A stretch of 64,000 nt of DNA from Catonia carolina (lineage: Eukaryota > Arthropoda > Insecta > Hemiptera > Achilidae). The position numbers and the translations under genes were made by a program. The first letter of the stretch is position 1. Each line of letters starts with the position of its first letter. The stretch is taken from contig JAQMRL010000003.1 in NCBI GenBank assembly GCA_035578175.1, forward strand, positions 82,595,969 to 82,659,968, read 5' to 3'. The notes under the pieces were generated by a model. The model was not told the origin of the DNA, searched no databases, and was given only the letters and a program-made list of their open reading frames with translations. Below, piece by piece: positions 1 through 11,145 of this stretch.

Positions 1-1365
1 CATCTTATCTTCCAAGCTGTATTACTTATTAATGTTGGATTCATTAATTAGTTCTGCAGCTGAAATTTTTCTTGTTAATTCAAGAAGACTTAAAACTTAA
101 TTTTCATCGTTTTGTCCTTAAATTTGAGTCAGCTAGAAGCAATTTTACCATAATTTATTCACAGTTATCTGTTTTAAATCACCCCAAACTTCCACTAGCT
201 AATAAATAACATATATATATATATATATATTTTAGTGAAATCAATTTCTGACATCAGCTACAGATATCTTCTCCTCCAGTCTTTTAATCAGTGTTTTTAA
301 TGGTTGAAATCTATAGTTGTTTTTTTTTTTAATTTTTATTACCACTTGATCTTAAGGCTGAACGAGAGATGTAACAATTATTCTGATGACATGAAAAATG
401 CTTTGATTTTACCACTAACCAATGTTTTTCCATGCCTGGATGAGTTGGAGTATTATACATCACTAGCGCTGCTTTTGGAAGTGAAGTTTTGCTCTTTAGA
501 AAACTTCTGAACATGTGAAATAAACTTTCTAAAAAAATGAATCACTGAACAGTGAAGAATCCAACTATGCACTTTATCAGTTGACCATTTGACCTTCAGT
601 TAACAATTCCTCAGTTAATACAGAGTTCATGCACTTCAAAAAATAAACATATTCGAATGTTTTCAGTCAAAATTCTTGCAGCAGGCCCTGAAAATTCCAT
701 GGTACATCTAAAACACCTATATCTATGTCAATAATATAGATTTTTAGTATGGATAATTATAGTATAGATAATATAGACACTGTGAAACAAACTATATTAA
801 AACTCAGCTGTAAATATGAAGAAAGACTCAACCATCATCCAAACTTCCTGGCTCTGAATCTGCTAATAACATTAATACCAGGTTTTCAAGCTCGAAAAGA
901 CATAGTGTTTTTGATTTAAGTTATCGTTTTAATGAACATTATTAAAGTTATTATCATTTTTTTTTGAGCTGATATACTTTTTTTCATTCTTTCAAATCAT
1001 CATTGCATTTCTCAAATATTAATTATTACTAATTTAAATTTCATTAACAGATGAAATTGTAATCATGTTAATTAGTATTTATTAAAATTACTGATTGTTT
1101 TTTTCATGTGAACAGATTGTAATGTGGCAAACTTGTAAAAAAAAGAAAAGAAAAGTCCATAGAAGCTCAGGTAATAAGTATTCGATTAACAGGAACTCTA
1201 CTGTATCATCAATCTAGCAATTAAAAATATTTTGGGTATTTTGTGTTCTCATCTTTCTTTATAATCATAAAACTTCATTCTTTATAGAGGTGTTCATGTT
1301 AAACCTGATTAATTTTTTAAGCATATTCCAGTTTTTATTAAATACTCATTAATTATTATTTTCAG
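1..1365. other. AT-rich intronic or upstream DNA of the takeout-like gene
   Basis: I see no exon that I can defend here. The stretch holds a short (AT)n run near 211-230 and several T-runs. Because the exon at 1366 begins inside the takeout/JHBP domain with a split codon, at least part of this stretch must be intron of that gene; its 5' exons probably lie before the window. Confidence 0.5.
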
Positions 1366-3766
1366 ATAAAGCAAAAGCTAACGTAACATTACTGGGCGAA
1401 ATAATACAAAAGAACGGTGAAGAATACATTCATTATACTGATTTGAACATAAGGTTTAAAGTTGGAAGCGGTAAATTAAAACTTGACAATCTATTCAATG
1501 GTGAACGTGTTTTGGGTAAGTTAGTCATTCATAATAATTAATTTGTAAGTCCTTATTGATTTACTTCATCATCTTGTAGCTTTACATCCCTTCGTGGGCT
1601 CTGGCTTCCTTTATAATCTTTATCCAATCCTCTTTGCTTGTCGTCTTTCCTTCCTTCATCTTCTCAAACTCATCACAATCATATCATCTGTTGGATCATT
1701 CATTCATGTTTTCTTAGGATGTTGTTGTTTAGGTCATCAACCGAAAAGCTGGTTTGAACCTGTAGAGGTTTTACTAAGTAAAACGAGAAGTGACGTGGTT
1801 TACCAGTGCCTTCCTCACTGAATGGAAAAGTACGCTTATCAGCATGCCGGGCCCTCTGAAAAGCATTTATTTTCCACTCTGCAAATGACACCTTCACTTC
1901 ATTCACCACAGGGTCTGGCTGTATAATGAAATTCATTACTTTCAGAGGCGATAACTCTGATTAGGGTCTTTTACACCTCTACCTCTTCTGTTCTTAAATG
2001 ATTTAGTCATGTAATTGGCTGACCACATGATAAAAAACAGAACTATTTATTTTAGCCCTGAAATGGACAGATTGAGTGTAAATAATTTAACACTCCACCT
2101 GTCTATTATGGGCAGTATCTATTATGGACAGGTATCTTAGGATACCTCTTCCTTTTTCACTTATACAGTCTTTCCTTCCGTATCTTAGTCATCTTTTTTG
2201 AATCCATTCCCTCAATGTGTCCATTCTAATGTGTGCTGATCTTTGGGCCTTTATGAATCAGATTGGCTTCAAAAAAAGTATTCAGTTTCTCATCTTTCAT
2301 TCTCTCCAATCATATCCTTTCCCAGTCCAAAAATCCTCCTCTAAATCTTTCTTTCAAACCATCTGAATATATGTTACCATTTGTTTTACAGCATAAATGA
2401 CAGCTGGACGCACCAAACAATGTATATTTTCACTTTTATATTATATCTGCTTATGTCGATTGGTTGACTCATTGATGTAGTGGTTAGCACAGCTGGCTTT
2501 TATGCCAGGGATCCCAGGATCAATTTATGGTCGAGTCTGGTTCAGTTTTTCATCGTATATCATTTCATATCATTACACACGCACAAGCTAAAACTTATGT
2601 ATTCACCATCTTTTAATAAAAAATGTATCATTAAATAATTTCATATCGGAAAAATAGGCTCTATTTCCCAATTGAATTTGCTCTTGTAAGGAGTACCACA
2701 CTGATCAACACTGATTTACTAACTCTATTAACTTATTGATCAACTAAAGAACTGAGTTCAGTAATTTTATGATAATATATTATTACCTTTTCCTAATATT
2801 TATCATCTTTAACAATGGTTTAATTATATCTTCTTATTCATTTATTTTTAATTTCACTTAGGTATTTTGATGCATCCACTATTGTTGTTTAGGTCATCAG
2901 CCGAAAAGCTGGTTTGAACCTGTAGAGGTTTTACCAAGTAAAACGAGGAGTGAGATGGTTTACAATTGCCTTCCTCACTGAATGGAAAAGTACGCTTATC
3001 AGCATGCCGGGCTCTCTGAAAAGCACATATTTTCCACTCTGCAAATGACACCTTCATTTCATTCACCACAGGGTCTGGCTGTATAATGAAAGTCATTACT
3101 TTCACAGGAGATAACTCTGATTAGTGTCTTTTACACCTCTACCTCTTCTGTTCTTAAATAATTCAGTCATTTAATTGGCTGACCATGTGATAAGAAACAG
3201 AACTATTTATTTTAGCCCAGCAACGACAGATTGAGAGTAAATAATTTGACTCTCCACCTGTCTGTTATGGGCAGACATCCACTATTATCAGAATATAAAT
3301 ACATTATACTAACATACCCTACACGGCTTCGCACGTGAAACATGTTTAAGCAATTTTTTTTAAAAATGAAACAGAAATTGTGTAGCTGCTAGATCGACCA
3401 CATATCATCCCTCCAATGGTAAACTTGCGAATGTGCAATCTTGCAAATAAGATGTTTGTTAGTGCATGCTGATGTATACAACCCAACACATGTTGTAGCA
3501 AACTCGCGAATATGTATCTTGTTCGGTTAGGGAGATACAGCCTTTGTAAAGTTACGAAAATACATGAAGTGTGTTAAAGAAGAAAGCATTAAATTTGTTT
3601 TTTACTCTCCTCTAAAACTGAGAATTTGCACATTTGCGAGTTTACCATTGCATGGACGATATGTACACACACAGACGCACACGTGCTCACACACACAACG
3701 TTTTTATAAATTCCCAAGTGTACGTCTCTCGCTAGTCTTTACACGTACATACTGTACTTCAACAAT

Positions 3767-3801
<35 letters not shown>

Positions 3802-4662
3802 CAAAATTTTAATAATTTCCCCCATGTACATCTCTCGTCATCATCAAACCCTTCATCTACTTCAACAACAATACGTACTCACATGTTCACACACACAAAC
3901 ACACATACATATTTATGAAAATATTCATTAAGGCCCTTAGGGTTACCATTTTCGAAAATTTTAAAATAAAATGTTGCTGTGAATATGAATACAAAAATAT
4001 GCTGTCAAAATTTCATGAAAATTTGTTGAATAGTTTTGGAAATTAGCCTGCACTAAAAACACGCTTCGTCTTAATAATATTAAAATAGATTAAAAATTTA
4101 ACAACTACCCATTCTTCCTAAGATGACAGTAATGCAGGTGCCTTTAGAATACGCGTTCCAATTCACATGTGGCTGTGTCCAACCTATTAGTGGTATATTC
4201 CTTATGGGTTGAATTAATCACTATTAACACAGCCCTGTTTTTGTTATTTTTGGAAAAATTGTTTTCTATCTGATAGTTGCTGATTCTTATTTATTTTTGG
4301 GTACTAATTTTCTCCATTACATAATGATTTTTCACAAAATGTTGTAACATTTTAATTTTTAATTTATTTACAAGATATTTGAAAAATAAATTAACATTAA
4401 TTAAATTTAATGAAAAGATACAGTAAAATACTACTTTTATCCTTAAATCCGTTATAGAATTTTACATTATTGATTTTAATCTGATTTTTTCTTTTTATTT
4501 ATTTCAGGTGACATTATAAACACAGCGATCAATTTAAATTTTGACCAATTTATTGGAGAATTAACACCAATAATAGAGGATGTTTTGGCAAAATTTATGT
4601 TGGAAAGTTCAAATAATATAGTAGCTGGGTTTCCTTATAGAGTATTGTTCCCAGAACATTGA
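1366..4662 (+). CDS. Takeout/JHBP-like protein, C-terminal two exons (partial gene)
   Basis: Exons are 1366-1515 and 4508-4662. The first follows TTTTCAG and ends before GTAAG; the second follows ATTTCAG and ends in TGA. The split Gly codon (G|GT) joins them in frame, giving about 100 C-terminal residues. The product reads as the end of a takeout/haemolymph juvenile-hormone-binding (JHBP) domain: an alternating strand segment (KANVTLLGEI), the family-typical KLKLDNLFNGERVLGD, an amphipathic stretch NLNFDQFIGELTPIIED, and a terminus close to the usual PYxxLFPE (PYRVLFPEH). Family members are secreted carriers of small hydrophobic ligands, linked to feeding, circadian and hormone signalling; the ligand cannot be read here. 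The signal peptide and N-terminal half would lie upstream, outside the window. The intron (1516-4507) is packed with mobile elements. Family assignment is firm, the exact paralogue unknown. Confidence 0.85.
1560..2400 (-). pseudogene. Degenerate non-LTR retrotransposon 3' remnant, split by a retroposon
   Basis: On the minus strand the sequence at 2400-2144 and 1712-1575 reads as broken fragments resembling the C-terminal end of LINE reverse transcriptases (for example a stretch ending DWIKIIKEARAHEGM before a stop). The retroposon at 1721-2134 interrupts it with a 9-bp target duplication. Stops and frameshifts abound; clade not determined. Confidence 0.3.
1721..2134 (-). mobile_element. Short retroposon with conserved small ORF, copy A
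   Basis: One of three related units (others 2884-3275 and 45779-46179). It is flanked by a 9-bp direct repeat TCTTAGGAT (1712-1720 and 2135-2143). On the minus strand it carries an open frame of about 75 codons beginning MNFIIQPDPVVNEVKVSFAE and ending in a terminal CCAG..CTG stem-loop, like that at the 3' end of the LINE fragments near 59.0 and 62.1 kb. I see no terminal inverted repeats and no tRNA-like promoter, so a LINE-mobilised SINE-like unit is the best reading. Confidence 0.6.
2465..2585 (+). mobile_element. tRNA-derived SINE, decayed
   Basis: TAGTGGTTAGCACAGCTGGC is an A-box-like tRNA head, followed by a damaged B-box (GGATCAATTTATGGTC) and the family body leading to a TTTCATCGTATATCAT stretch. 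The same head recurs in other SINE copies in this window. The 3' end is lost. Confidence 0.6.
2884..3275 (-). mobile_element. Short retroposon with conserved small ORF, copy B
   Basis: Flanked by an exact 11-bp duplication CATCCACTATT (2873-2883 and 3276-3286). The minus strand keeps the family open frame (3105 down to 2854), with the shared blocks FIIQPDPVVNE, KVSFAEWKI, FPFSEEG and LVKPLQVQTSF. It lies about 750 bp from copy A in the same orientation. Confidence 0.65.
3402..3662. mobile_element. MITE with about 35-bp inverted repeats, nested in Helitron
   Basis: The left end ATATCATCCCTCCAATGGTA and the right end TACCATTGCATGGACGATAT are inverted repeats, continuing inward (AAACT.GCGAATGTGC). 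A second copy lies at 6633-6893. The Helitron copy at 50 kb has nothing at the equivalent point, after GCTGCTAGATC, so it serves as an empty site. No coding capacity. Confidence 0.7.
3770..3798. repeat. (CA)n microsatellite
   Basis: About 14 uninterrupted CA units, with further imperfect CA-rich DNA on both sides (3660-3700, 3885-3905). Confidence 0.9.
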
Positions 4663-4667
4663 ATAAA
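4662..4667 (+). terminator. Poly(A) signal AATAAA overlapping the takeout-like stop codon
   Basis: AATAAA begins on the last base of the TGA stop and is followed by an A-rich then T/GT-rich stretch (4670-4710), as expected around a cleavage site. If used, the 3' UTR would be only some 20-30 bases. Confidence 0.5.
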
Positions 4668-4774
4668 TCACAAAAAAAATTGTCTTCTATTGTCTCTAAT
4701 TTTAGTGTTAGTTGTTTATTCTAAACTGATTACATTTAGAGTTGATAGCTTCTATATTTAGAGTTGATATATAA

Positions 4775-4969
4775 ATAGACATATCAACGTGGCCTTTAAG
4801 GTCGTAGACTTTCTTGTCTACCTTGCCGATGTTACATCACAATTAAATGCGGTACAGTGCTGTAAAATGTAGGTACAGCACAACATGATATGCTGGTCAA
4901 GAAGTGAAGAAAGTACAGAAAGGACTTTGACCTTGAATCCACTTTGATATGCCAATTAGATATGTCTAT
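4775..4969. mobile_element. Short MITE, copy 1
   Basis: The ends ATAGACATATCAACGTGG and (reverse complement of the right end) ATAGACATATCTAATTGGCA form imperfect inverted repeats, with AAGGTC and GACCTTGAA further in. A diverged copy lies at 5353-5538. Flanking bases are A/T; TA insertion is likely but not proven. Confidence 0.55.
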
Positions 4970-5352
4970 AGAACGTAACGCTGGAATCTAATCGAAGGTG
5001 GTCTCTCTTTCTGGTATTTGATATGCATGTACAAATATTTTTAATACAAGTAATATTATTTTAAATAGATTTTAATTATCTTTTAACACAGCTGATACTC
5101 AGACATTAGTGATGGGATGAGAAAATTATTTACTAAAAGTACCAAATGTTTCTTTTAATTTGTAATAAGTTTTAATAAAATTTAATTTCTACTCATATTG
5201 AAGAGAATTTAAATTAGAGAATTGATAAATGGTTCTCTTTAACCTTGTAAAAAATGATCGTAATTCCCTAAATAGTCATGATGAATTTTGCCAAATATGA
5301 ATGTATGAGTTATTTAAGTTTTAAACTACTACGAATTACTGCTGATATATTA

Positions 5353-5538
5353 ATAGACATATCAATGCGATCTTCAAGGATAAATATTTTCTTGTGTTCG
5401 TTGCTCATATCATACTACAATGCAGTAGGTACAGCATTGTGAACAAAGGTACATGATAACCATGCTAGTCGAGGGTGGTGAGAGAGAACGGAAAGGGTTT
5501 GACCTTGAAGTTCATGTTCATATGTCAATTGGTATACA
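5353..5538. mobile_element. Short MITE, copy 2
   Basis: Shares ATAGACATATCAA.G at the left, the interior GGTACAGCA and GACCTTGAA blocks and a decayed right end with the unit at 4775-4969. Confidence 0.5.
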
Positions 5539-5901
5539 CAGCTACACAGTGATAATGTTTAATAACTGATTACTATAACTAAAAAGAAGAAATAACATTT
5601 CTGAGTAAAAGTGGTATGTAGCACTTGCATTGTTATTGCGTATTAGCATCTACGACATAAAGTTATGTAGTATTTTAATGTTAAATAATATAAGTATGAA
5701 CATAATTAGTTTTTAAATCAATGAATTTTTTGTAAATTTTAATTATATTGCTTTGTACTACATCAAAATAGTATATACTGCATAAAAATGTTAAAATGAA
5801 TAAATGTGGTTTTTTTATTATGGTATTATTTGAAACCCCCACACTTGTAACACATCATGTTTAGTTAAACATGCAATTCATACTATTGGAACTGTATAAT
5901 A

Positions 5902-6459
5902 CAGTATAATCTCGGTAGTCCGGCCGTGCAGTAGTCTGGCACCTCCAATAATCTGACCCTTAAAATATTAGGCCTAAAAGTATGAAACCTCACCCAGGAG
6001 AGATTTTGGTCAAATATTTAAATTGAATTAGGGAAATCAACTCGACCTAATTACGGCGGATTTAATATAACATGTATGTTTAGGATTTGATTAAAGAAAT
6101 GAACAAGCAGACCTTAATTATTCTTAAATGGAATAATTTTTGGCCTTTTATCCAAAACCCAAAATTGGGCCATACTCTATACTTCATGCTGAAGTGACAA
6201 CGAAACGTAATTCTCAGAACACAAGCACCCCCACACCGCACTAGAAGATGTCAATAGCCGATAATTATGTTTAGTACAATGACTACAGAAGTACTCAGCA
6301 AACCTTTTTTAATTAATAAATTTAATTTAAAATCACATAGAAATCAATGCATATTCATTTTTTGTTTAAATTTATAATTTATAGTTCCAAAATTCCAACT
6401 CATCCAGTAATCCGGCACCCTCTCGGTCCCGAACAGGCCGGACTACTGAGATTCTACTG
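5902..6459. mobile_element. Pogo-like MITE (558 bp)
   Basis: TA target duplications (5900-5901, 6460-6461) enclose inverted ends CAGTATAATCTCGGTAGTCC and CAGTAGAATCTCAGTAGTCC, with GGCC and ..CCGGCA.. motifs inside. CAGTA.AATCTC..TA.TCCG ends with TA duplications are typical of pogo/Tigger-type elements. No transposase is left. Confidence 0.75.
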
Positions 6460-6492
6460 TACTACAGTTCATTACACTTAACTTTGGAACTG

Positions 6493-6612
6493 TTGTAAAT
6501 GAACGCTCTGCTTTGCTATTGGCTGGATACGTAACTACAGTTACAGAAAATGCTTAGTGTGGGCAATTCCAGCGGCAAGAGCAAAATCATATCTAATTTA
6601 AATTATATTTAA
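6493..6612 (+). repeat. Interspersed repeat shared with 41963-42090
   Basis: Shared blocks include GCTGGAT.CGT, AGTTACAGA.A.TGCTTAGTG and ATCATAT. A related GGCTGGATGCGTG block appears in reverse at the window end (63910-63930). Class unknown. Confidence 0.4.
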
Positions 6613-6632
6613 CTAGTATAAACTTTGCGGCA

Positions 6633-6893
6633 ATATCATCCCTCCAATGGTAAACTCACGAATGTGCAAATTTTGCAAATAAGATGTTTGTTAGTGCATG
6701 CTGATGTATACAACCCAACGCATGTTGTAGTAAACTTGTGAATATGTATTTTGTTCATTTAGGGAGGTACAGCCTTTGTAAAGTTACGAAAATATGCGAA
6801 GTGTGTTAAAGAAGAAAGCATTGAATTTGTTTTTACTCTCCCGTAAAACTGAGAATTTACACATTTGCAAGTTTACCATTGGATGGACGATAT
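6633..6893. mobile_element. MITE, second copy of the 3402-3662 family
   Basis: Same size (261 bp) and ends as the 3402 copy: ATATCATCCCTCCAATGGTA at left and TACCATTGGATGGACGATAT at right. The interior is nearly co-linear. Confidence 0.7.
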
Positions 6894-6999
6894 CAAAAAG
6901 TATAAATTTTATAATGCCTCATTTTCCATGTAGTACCTCCTTCCTACCCAAAAAGTTTTTTTTTAGAGTGTCAATTTTTATTGTATAAAGTATAGAAAG

Positions 7000-7130
7000 A
7001 TGTATTGGCTGCTAGGTCAGACCTCTGAACTATCAATCTTCAATAAATTGCTTCTCTACAAGCAAGTGCTAAAACTGGTATGGACACATGGCCCGCATAT
7101 CTGTCTGCATCAAAATAAGCAACCTAAAGT
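7000..7130 (+). pseudogene. Non-LTR (Jockey-type) reverse transcriptase fragment
   Basis: One frame reads MYWLLGQTSELSIFNKLLLY followed by KQVLKLVWTHG. Jockey-clade reverse transcriptases carry WL.GR.SKLS..NKLLLYK..LKP.WTYG.Q near their C-terminus. The match stops abruptly; no other domain is present. A short relic. Confidence 0.5.
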
Positions 7131-7291
7131 CAGTTGTATACTCGAACGCAGGTGGCGCAGTGGGTTCAAGATGGACATGTGCAGGTTAGGGCAGGCAGAG
7201 CAGACATTTTTCCCACTGTATACTGGAGACACAGGACAGGAAAATATTTTTTCAGGTAGAGAAATTAGCTCATGTTTGGCCATTTAGAGCG

Positions 7292-7515
7292 ATGGATAAT
7301 TTTATTGAAAGTGATAGGTTAGTATCGAAGTCATCCAATTCCAGTATAGAAGAATTAATTTTACTGTATTGTATTTCAAAGCGAAGGGAGAAAAGTTTGT
7401 GGCAAAATGGTTTCACGAAAAAACGTAATACACACGGCGAGTTCAAGTTAACAAAGAGTTTGATGGAACTACATTGAAGAATTATACTAGGTTTACAACA
7501 GAACAGTTTTCCATG
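7292..7515 (+). pseudogene. PIF/Harbinger-like transposase N-terminal fragment
   Basis: The frame contains EELILLYCISKRREKSLW and KKRNTHGEFKLTKSL, and a +1 shift continues as TTLKNYTRFTTEQF. Harbinger-type nucleases of insects have this arrangement (a basic stretch, then HGEF..L..EL, then a Y.RM..EQF motif). The catalytic part is missing and one frameshift is needed. Confidence 0.4.
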
Positions 7516-7849
7516 TAATCAGGATGATTGGTATCATACAATATAGTTTCGGTACACACAAGTCAATTAACTTCACTTGAACCTAATTGTTTCCTGCTCA
7601 ACGCGTGCCTCGACTGCAAACTGTGGTTGGTTGACACATCCACGTTGTTGTGCCGCACATGTCAGCCTACCAGTATACAGTACACAACATGCAACGGTGG
7701 GTACACAGTTTTCACTCCTGCCCTACCTGTCCTGAACTGCATCACCTGTCCTCCAGTATACGCCTGGCCTAAATGCCATCCAAATGTTCCAAAACAAAGT
7801 GCTCAGGAACAATGTAAATGATCCTTGGTATGCCCACAACAGTGACATC

Positions 7850-10006
7850 CATCATGACTTTCAAGTGAATTCAGTAGCAGAAGTGTACCTACACATATGC
7901 CAAGAAAAATAGAAGATTGTATTCACGATCATGTCTATGTTGAAGCACTTTAATTCGGGAAGTTGAGAACTCCTGTCCTAGAAGAATGACACTTTGGACC
8001 AAACACAAGTATTTAATTTTTTACACTCATTTTTAACTTATATATCTTGTATCACTGCCACTATTTCTTGACTCATGAATAAAATTACCTCACCACATTT
8101 TCTTTATAATAAATAAAACTGGAAAAGCAAAGCTGGCACACAAACAATTTTTATTTCATTTCTAATATACAGCAGCGATCATGGCATCAGAAGCTGATTA
8201 ATTTTCCAACACTTCATCAGATACTACTTTTAATCAATAAGAAAAAATACGCAGGAAGAAATAAAAAGGAAAAAAACATTTCGATAAGCATGTATTAACA
8301 CAATATATTATACAATCACATTTATATATTTTGTAATAAAAATAAAATCTTAAAAAAGAAAACAAATTACGTACAATAGAACAGCGTTTTTTTTATAACA
8401 TTAACTAACAACAATTTGTGTGGTGTTTTATTTACTCCTTAATAAAATAATAAGTACTCAATTTAAATTATTCTTACAATTAAATAGGATATTTATTTGA
8501 GACAAGCAGTCAAGCAGGTTTTTATAAATAGACTTGCTCGTACAATATTTTCATGGGAGCGTATTCATGGATAATAAGTTTATGGTTAGTACCTAAAGGT
8601 TTAACTGTCACTTAACATATTTTAAACGCATTTATATTCACTTATTTAAAATTTAAATATTTTAATTTTTTTTCTTTATTAATACTAAAAAATTTCCATA
8701 CAAACATTACAAAACATCTAGAAAACTACAAAATCTATTAAATCACAATAATACGTAAATTTTAAAAACAACCTTGGAATGGTAATGAACAATAGAAAGA
8801 TCCAACAAAATTGTTTAAACAAATTCAAAAAGATTTTTAAATCAAACAAATTTTATCAATAACTGAATACAAAATAAATAATAAATTTAACGACATGTTT
8901 GTGCAAGCACCAGGATAACCCAAAAAATTCTATAAAAAAATTACAAATTGCATTGTACTAGGCAAGTAAATAAACCAACAAGAATTTATATTGTTTGCAT
9001 TTTAATGTTTAACTTGACAATTATCAAAAATATTTAAATTAAATAAATTATTTACTTAAATTCTACAGAATTTATTTTTGTTCCCTAATGTACTACTACT
9101 AATAATATCAAATTCTTTAATAGATATAATCTGAAACAAGGTAATTGTTGAATGAAAAATAAAATTTGACCTATCATCGAGATGATTGTAGCTTTGAAGA
9201 TGGACTTCTAGAGAAGTTGTGATGTTTCAAGATTTGGGCTACTTAAGCAATCTGGAGAACGGTAGACAGGCCAAACAGTGTATCACATGAAACTGATCAA
9301 AAGATTTTGGTATGGCCATCTGCATTGGTGGATGAAGACAGGTGATTCAACAGAATGCAGAACTGGACTGCAAGGGTGAAAGGGAAAGAAGTCATCCAGC
9401 AAAGCAATGGATAAGTTGAGTAACTCTATTATATGGGTATGATAACCAGCAGAGGTCTGCACAAAGCTAATTGGGTGGATAGAGAGGTTTGGGACACACA
9501 AAACAGAAATAATAGCTGTAAAAAATTTCAAAAAATCAAATTTTAAATATTTCTTACTATAATCCACATACTTTTTCTCCAAATAATGTTAAAATATAGA
9601 AAACCTACACAAGTGTTTTGAGATTGTTTTCAAAAAAATATATAAGTAACGAAAAAAGAAAGCTAATATCCAAAATATTTATAACCTCTCTAATAGATCA
9701 AACAATATAGACCAATGTGAATTCAAAAATTAGGCCAGTGTTGGTTCTTTGATAATGATATATATACACAAAATTCTAATTTGTGTAGATACAAAACAGT
9801 CTATAAGTTGAAAATGAAATCAAACAGGCAAACAAATTAACCACAGAAAAACTAGAGAAAAATTCAGACTCTTGATCAGCAAAGTCTGAATTTTACAAGA
9901 ATTTTTGAAGAGTACATACACAAAAATATGTTTTTGTGACAGTTGAGCAATATAAAATAACATCATTGGTAATAGACATTTTAGTACATAATAAAATTCC
10001 TTTGCC
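7850..10006. other. AT-rich intergenic DNA, no gene seen
   Basis: I find no supported exon, RNA gene or well-defined repeat. The open frames here are short, lysine/leucine-rich and lack codon structure. It separates the takeout-like gene and the element relics from the convergent reductase gene. Confidence 0.5.
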
Positions 10007-10085
10007 AACCTCGATGGTATAATGTTTAGTGTGCTGGGCTACAAAGCAGAAGATCACAAGTTTGATTCCCAGCTAGAGCCTAAAA
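10007..10085 (+). mobile_element. tRNA-like SINE head
   Basis: CCAACCTCGATGGTATAATG, then GTGTGCTGGGC and AAGTTTGATTCCCAGCT, resemble a tRNA with A-box and B-box (GTTTGATTCC). No clear body or tail. A cloverleaf with paired arms is not evident, so it is called SINE-derived rather than tRNA. Confidence 0.4.
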
Positions 10086-11072
10086 AATATTACATGTTCA
10101 AACCACCATTTCACAATGCAAAGAAGTTGCACTAATTACCAGGCTGTTGATGCAACTTTACATAAACTAAAAATAATTCCATGTCTGAAGATAAACAAAA
10201 AGTAATATTAAAAGTACAAACATACAGGAAAAATCATAACTTATGATTGCTATCAGAATGAAAACAAATTTATTTCTACAATAAATACACTCTTAGTTCA
10301 ATAATAAATACAAAGTGCATAAAACTTAAAGTAACACAATGAAAAATGGAAACATTTGTTAGGCATTTAATATGGGAGCATAATTATTATAAGTAACAAA
10401 GAACTACGTTGAAGAAAACATGTTACACAGATTGCAATTTTATAATGAAATTGAGTAGCACTTGTAGCCTAATTCAAAACAATGATGGGTGGAAGATAAG
10501 TATAAAGACAATTTGAATGGAGACAGACAAGCAATGGAAAAAAAACCTCGCACACACTGAGGATACCAAAAGAATGGCAACATGAAGGAGCAAGCCCAAA
10601 ACAAGAAAAAATGTCCAACAGTGAATACAAAGGACAAGTAAATGAACTCCATAATAATAGAACAATTCAAGAACAAATCTTTAGCTTACAAACCTGTCAA
10701 ATACACAACTTGTATAACAAAATGTAAACCTACATTTAAAAAAAATAACTTTTTCTTTATCACATAAATCACTTTTTGTAAAATTTAATAACCTGAACAT
10801 TTTTGAACGTACTTATAAAAAGACATTCTATTTGGACAAAATGATAATATTAATTGCTCCATATAACAGTGGTACCATTACACCGTAACAAAAACTTTTC
10901 CTCATCTCTAAAGAAATGTATTACTGTACGTAAAATTGTCTATCACCAACAACTAAGCTCATTTAACCATTAGATCCATACATACATATGATAATATACA
11001 TATACAATGTCATTGGGCAGGTAAATATCAATTTGATTGGTTGGCATTCATGACATCATTAGGATTCATTAT

Positions 11073-11078
11073 TTTATT
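11073..11078 (-). terminator. Poly(A) signal of the dihydropteridine reductase gene
   Basis: AATAAA on the minus strand, 68 bases beyond the stop codon at 11146. It is the first such hexamer after the stop. Confidence 0.55.
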
Positions 11079-11145
11079 TCTCGATAAACAGTGACCCAAT
11101 AATCAACAACTGTTGGTTGTTGACGAGGTGGTCCATTCTTCATGT

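Larger units (their letters stand above)
3309..4089 (-). mobile_element. Non-autonomous Helitron, minus orientation, decayed
   Basis: Read on the minus strand it starts ATCTATTTTAATATTATTAA at 4089, close to the TCTATACTAATATTATAA start of the other two copies. It ends after a GC-rich hairpin (CGAAGCC..) with TTAG, a one-base decay of the Helitron CTRR end, before a T. The copy at 50113-50508 shares both ends and the AGCCTGCAC and TTTCATGAAA blocks. It has been enlarged by the MITE at 3402-3662 and by CA-rich DNA. Confidence 0.6.

Noticed and set aside
7528..7821. 97-codon Cys-rich frame (TCQPTSIQYTTCNGG...) suggesting a secreted Cys-rich peptide
   Set aside because: No signal peptide or regular Cys spacing is evident and it lies among transposon relics; too weak to call a gene.
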